In this document: positions 4,764 to 7,864 of the stretch, piece by piece
Layout of the letters: each line of letters begins with the position of its first letter
How positions within the stretch are numbered: the stretch's first letter is position 1
Assembly (NCBI GenBank): GCA_013204195.1
Contig: JABMOJ010000071.1
Location: 1-7,864 of the forward strand
DNA: 7,864 bases
Direction of reading: 5' to 3'
DNA from: SAR86 cluster bacterium
Lineage (GTDB): Bacteria; Pseudomonadota; Gammaproteobacteria; Pseudomonadales; Azotimanducaceae
Notes under the pieces: generated by a model
Seen by the model: only the letters and a program-made list of their open reading frames with translations
What the model was told of the DNA's origin: nothing
The model's database searches: none
Position numbers and translations under genes: made by a program

Positions 4764-7453
4764 GGTGTCGCCTGCCGGATATGGAGATCCAGTTCTTCAC
4801 AGATTCGTTGTTGTAGTATGGCGCATGCTGCTGGGTCAATAATGGCCTGATTTTCCCTGTCGGCAATAAAGAATATATCTTCGACTCGCTCGCCCAGGGT
4901 GGTAATTTTGGCGCTGTTGAGGGTGATGTTCAGCTCGACAAAAATGTTAGCGATAATGGATAGCAGGCCTGGTCGATCTGGCGCGACGACTTCGAGAATC
5001 GTTTGATTGTTACCTTCGTCGTGACTGATGCTCACCTGGGTTTTCAAGGAGAATTGCTTCAGCAGTCGCGGTGTGCGGCGATGGGTGTTTGGCTTGAATT
5101 GTTCCTGCTGCAAGAGATGGTCGCGCAGTGTTTTCTTGATTTTTTCGAGTTGGTTTTTCTGCTCGCTGATGGCCTTGCCGTGTTCGTCAAGCACCACGAA
5201 GGTGTCGAAAATTTGCCCCTCTTTTGAGGCCGCTATGCGCGCATCGACGATATTCAGTCCGAGTTGATCGAAGGCTGTGACCGAGGCAACGAACAAAGAC
5301 TGGTGTGCTGGCCCATGAATAAAGATGTGAGTTGCGCCTTCATCCTGGTGATCGTTGTCATCATTACGAATCAATATCAGTGGGCCGCGAGCTGGATCAT
5401 GCTCGTTAATGGCGATAGTGTGCCAAACAATATCACTGACTGACTCGCGCACAAAATAGTCATCGTCAACGCCGCCCCAGATGGCCAGAATTTGTTCCCG
5501 GCTCAGGCCATGTTCCTGTAGGCGTTCAATGGCGTGATTCTGCGTTTCACTAATGTACTCGCCACGATCTACCTGGTTTTCGGGGCCGAGTCTCAGGGTC
5601 CGTTTGGTATCGTTGTAGAGTTGGCGCATCAAGGATGCTCGCCAGCTGTTCCACAAGGTTGTGTTGGTGGCATTAATGTCAGCTACCGTCAGCGCATAGA
5701 GGTAGTCGAGTCTCACTTGATCCTGCACCAGTAGCGCAAATTCCTGAATGACTTCAGGGTCAGAGATGTCCTTGCGCTGCGCAGTGGTGGACATGGTCAG
5801 GTGATTTTTAACGAGCCAACAAACAAGATTTGTGTCCCAAGTGCCTAAATCATGGCGCTCACAGAAGTCTGCGGCAACCTGAACGCCAAGCTCAGAGTGA
5901 TCCCCGCCGCGACCCTTGGCAATGTCGTGATACAGACCGGCGATGTACAACAGTTCAATTTTTGGTAGGCGCGGATGAATGTGCGCAGCGATTGGAAACA
6001 TCTGTTCTTGATTCTTGTAGCGGAAGCGGCGCATATTTCTCACCACTTGCAACGTATGGGCATCAACGGTGTAAACATGGAATAGATCAAATTGCATTTG
6101 GCCAATCACGCGGCCAAACTCTGGCAAATAGGCCCCTAGAATGCCGTACCGCTCCATGCGTCTTAGTTGTGTTAACAGATGCTCGGAGGACCGCAGCAAA
6201 TCAAGAAACAGGCGAGTGACTTTGGGGTCATTGCGAAAGGCGTCATCAATACGAAACAGATTGCTGGTGAGCAGGCGTATTGTTGAGGCTCGCACGCCCT
6301 TGATGCTCCGGTCGTTGGCGGTGATGACGAACATTTCCATTAGCGCGGCGGGTTCTTCGGCGAATACGTCCTCATGGGTGACTTCGATATGATTGTTGAA
6401 AATCTGGAAACGCTCATTGACGGGAGTGATTTTCGCGCGTTCTTTCGAGCGAACGATCTCTTCGTCAAAGTGTTGCAGTAAAAGCTCGTTGGTGGCTCTG
6501 ATCTCCATCGCAGCCCGATAGTAGGTCTGCATGAATTGTTCGACGGCGAGTTGGTCTTGGTCCTGATAGCCGAGAATCTCGGCGAGTTGACGTTGATAGT
6601 CAAACAGCAATCTGTCATCCATGCGGCCGGCAATCAGGTGCAGACCATAGCGGATTTTCCAGAGTAGCCGGCGGCCGCGGGTGAGAATCTCGCTCTCGGC
6701 TTGCGTCAGGAATTGACGCTCGACCAGGTCGGTAAATGTCACGGCACCGTATTTACGTTTGGCTATCCACATAACGGTATGAATGTCGCGAAGGCCGCCG
6801 GGGGAGGTTTTTACATTCGGCTCAAGGCTGTACTCCGTATGTTCAGACTTGCGATGCCGCTCTTCTTGCTCGGCAAGCTTAGCCGCAAAGAATTTTTTTG
6901 GCGGCCAAATCTTTTCGGGGCGGATGGCCTGGGACATCTTTGCCCGCAGGGAGTCATCACCGACGATGGTTCTGGCTTCCATCAGTGCCGTGATCACGGT
7001 GACGTCTCGGGCTGCCTGGATTCGACATTCACTGATGGAGCGCACGCTGTGGCCGACTTCCAGACCGATGTCCCAGAGAAGTGTCAGAAAGCTTTGAATA
7101 TTGCTTGAATGTTTCTCATAGTTGCTACGTTCCAGCAGGACCAAGAGATCGACATCTGAATGTGGGTGAAGCTCGCCACGACCGTAGCCACCCACGGCAA
7201 CTAAGGAAACCCGGTGTTTACGCCAGCTGGCAAGGTTCTCATGCCACTCAAAGCGTCGCCAGGCGAGTTGCAATAGGTGGTCCATGAAACGCGCGCGATC
7301 GTGAACGAGTTGCTCGATATCCTCGTTCGCGTAGAAGCGTTTAGCAAGATCGGCGTTGCAGTCCTGCAGCGCCTGTTTGAACAGGGGTATAGAGCGCTTA
7401 GTGCTTTCCAGGTCAGTGCCAAGCTGTTCAATCAATGCATCGACGGCGGGCAC
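4760..7453 (-). CDS. glnD: Bifunctional [protein-PII] uridylyltransferase / uridylyl-removing enzyme (GlnD)
   Basis: GlnD is the cytoplasmic glutamine sensor of nitrogen control. It uridylylates PII proteins (GlnB/GlnK) when glutamine is low and removes UMP when it is high. At 897 residues it is close to the E. coli length (890). The nucleotidyltransferase motif GGYGRGELHPHSDVDLLVL spans 88-106, with D100 and D102 as metal ligands. EPNVKTSPGGLRDIHTVMW (211-229) is the GlnD signature that follows. The HD domain has H465, HD at 509-510, H519 and D592. Two ACT domains lie at about 708-785 and 818-893, the second beginning near VVAPDRPGLLSIIANIF. All active motifs are intact, so both activities are expected. 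The start is GTG at 7453, overlapping the map stop by one base (TAGTG), with no strong Shine-Dalgarno. The first internal Met (57) would remove conserved N-terminal sequence, so GTG is preferred. Confidence 0.97.
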   Translation of the reverse strand: MPAVDALIEQLGTDLESTKRSIPLFKQALQDCNADLAKRFYANEDIEQLVHDRARFMDHLLQLAWRRFEWHENLASWRKHRVSLVAVGGYGRGELHPHSDVDLLVLLERSNYEKHSSNIQSFLTLLWDIGLEVGHSVRSISECRIQAARDVTVITALMEARTIVGDDSLRAKMSQAIRPEKIWPPKKFFAAKLAEQEERHRKSEHTEYSLEPNVKTSPGGLRDIHTVMWIAKRKYGAVTFTDLVERQFLTQAESEILTRGRRLLWKIRYGLHLIAGRMDDRLLFDYQRQLAEILGYQDQDQLAVEQFMQTYYRAAMEIRATNELLLQHFDEEIVRSKERAKITPVNERFQIFNNHIEVTHEDVFAEEPAALMEMFVITANDRSIKGVRASTIRLLTSNLFRIDDAFRNDPKVTRLFLDLLRSSEHLLTQLRRMERYGILGAYLPEFGRVIGQMQFDLFHVYTVDAHTLQVVRNMRRFRYKNQEQMFPIAAHIHPRLPKIELLYIAGLYHDIAKGRGGDHSELGVQVAADFCERHDLGTWDTNLVCWLVKNHLTMSTTAQRKDISDPEVIQEFALLVQDQVRLDYLYALTVADINATNTTLWNSWRASLMRQLYNDTKRTLRLGPENQVDRGEYISETQNHAIERLQEHGLSREQILAIWGGVDDDYFVRESVSDIVWHTIAINEHDPARGPLILIRNDDNDHQDEGATHIFIHGPAHQSLFVASVTAFDQLGLNIVDARIAASKEGQIFDTFVVLDEHGKAISEQKNQLEKIKKTLRDHLLQQEQFKPNTHRRTPRLLKQFSLKTQVSISHDEGNNQTILEVVAPDRPGLLSIIANIFVELNITLNSAKITTLGERVEDIFFIADRENQAIIDPAACAILQQRICEELDLHIRQATP

Positions 7454-7864
7454 TAGCTCGATGGACCCAGCCGCTCGATGGTCTCGTCGCCGCGGTAAGT
7501 TAATATTTCATAGCCCGTGTCGGTCACCAGAATGGTATGTTCGAACTGGGCGGTCAGTTTGTGATCCTTAGTGACGACAGTCCAGTCATCGGGGAGCAGT
7601 TTAACCGCCGCCTTGCCAGCATTGATCATGGGTTCGATCGTAAATGTCATGCCGGCCTCGAGCACAATGCCGGTGCCGGCTCGCCCATAGTGTAATACTT
7701 GAGGCTCATCATGAAAAATTGTGCCGATACCGTGGCCGCAATACTCGCGAACTACCGAAAAGCGATTTCGTTCTGCGTGGACCTGGATCACATGGCCGAT
7801 ATCGCCCAGATGCGCTCCTGGCTTGACTTGGGCGATACCTTTATAAAGACACTCCTGGGTGACC
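7453..7864 (-). CDS. map: Methionine aminopeptidase, type I (Map), C-terminal half, cut by window edge
   Basis: Map removes the N-terminal methionine from newly made proteins and is a metal-dependent pita-bread-fold enzyme in the cytoplasm. Only the last 136 residues are here, and the frame stays open to the right edge, so the gene continues beyond it. Visible motifs are CGHGIG (42-47 of the fragment), HDEPQVLHYG (51-60), MTFTIEPMINAGK (72-84) and FEHTILVTD (107-115). Metal ligands H44, E77 and E108 line up with E. coli H171, E204 and E235 at a constant offset of 127. The two aspartate ligands and His79 must lie upstream of the window. A GTG within the frame at 7791 is internal, since about 24 well-matched residues precede it. 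The TAG stop overlaps the glnD GTG. Map and GlnD have no functional link that I know of beyond frequent adjacency. Confidence 0.97.
   Translation of the reverse strand, partial: VTQECLYKGIAQVKPGAHLGDIGHVIQVHAERNRFSVVREYCGHGIGTIFHDEPQVLHYGRAGTGIVLEAGMTFTIEPMINAGKAAVKLLPDDWTVVTKDHKLTAQFEHTILVTDTGYEILTYRGDETIERLGPSS

Noticed and set aside
5830..6219. 129-residue open frame on the plus strand
   Set aside because: It is fully antisense to glnD, whose HD-domain motifs are intact across the same bases. Its composition is low in hydrophobic order and rich in Arg/Gln/Cys, as expected of a shadow frame.
6701..7108. 135-residue open frame on the plus strand
   Set aside because: It is antisense to the well-conserved nucleotidyltransferase region of glnD. 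No recognisable domain is seen in its translation.

Overview
This window looks like ordinary chromosome from a gammaproteobacterium of moderate GC content. The evidence is a Pseudomonas-type long DapD, a gammaproteobacterial-style GlnD next to map, a complete succinylase branch of lysine/diaminopimelate (DAP) synthesis, and a type II secretion GspN. I cannot name the genus. The gene order recalls marine relatives of Pseudomonas, Cellvibrio and Marinobacter, but that is only an impression.

Every supported gene is on the minus strand, so in transcription order the window reads from right to left. It starts with the 3' half of map (methionine aminopeptidase, 7453-7864, cut by the window edge), then glnD (PII uridylyl-transferase, 4760-7453) and dapC (succinyl-DAP aminotransferase, 3549-4763). 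A 140-base non-coding gap with a small hairpin follows. Then come dapD (tetrahydrodipicolinate succinyltransferase, 2383-3408), dapE (succinyl-DAP desuccinylase, 1195-2364), an unrecognised 124-residue tryptophan-rich protein (824-1198) and gspN (69-824). The last 35 bases may hold the start of another gene with a TTG codon, whose first residues resemble the Xaa-Pro dipeptidase PepQ. That call is tentative.

The genes are tightly packed. map/glnD and the 124-aa gene/gspN overlap by one base, glnD/dapC and dapE/124-aa by four bases (ATGA), and dapD/dapE are 18 bases apart. The only real break is the dapC-dapD gap, so I infer two transcription or translation blocks: map-glnD-dapC, and dapD-dapE-124aa-gspN. 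They may still be read through as one.

Together dapD, dapC and dapE convert tetrahydrodipicolinate to LL-diaminopimelate in three consecutive steps, feeding lysine and peptidoglycan. GlnD senses glutamine and modifies PII, linking the cluster to nitrogen status by position. GspN belongs to the inner-membrane side of the type II secretion apparatus and is metabolically unrelated.

I found no mobile element, CRISPR array, tRNA, rRNA, phage gene or defence system. I do not see a new multi-gene system here. The points most worth a second look are the 124-aa protein wedged between dapE and gspN, the isolated gspN, and the hairpin in the dapD leader.
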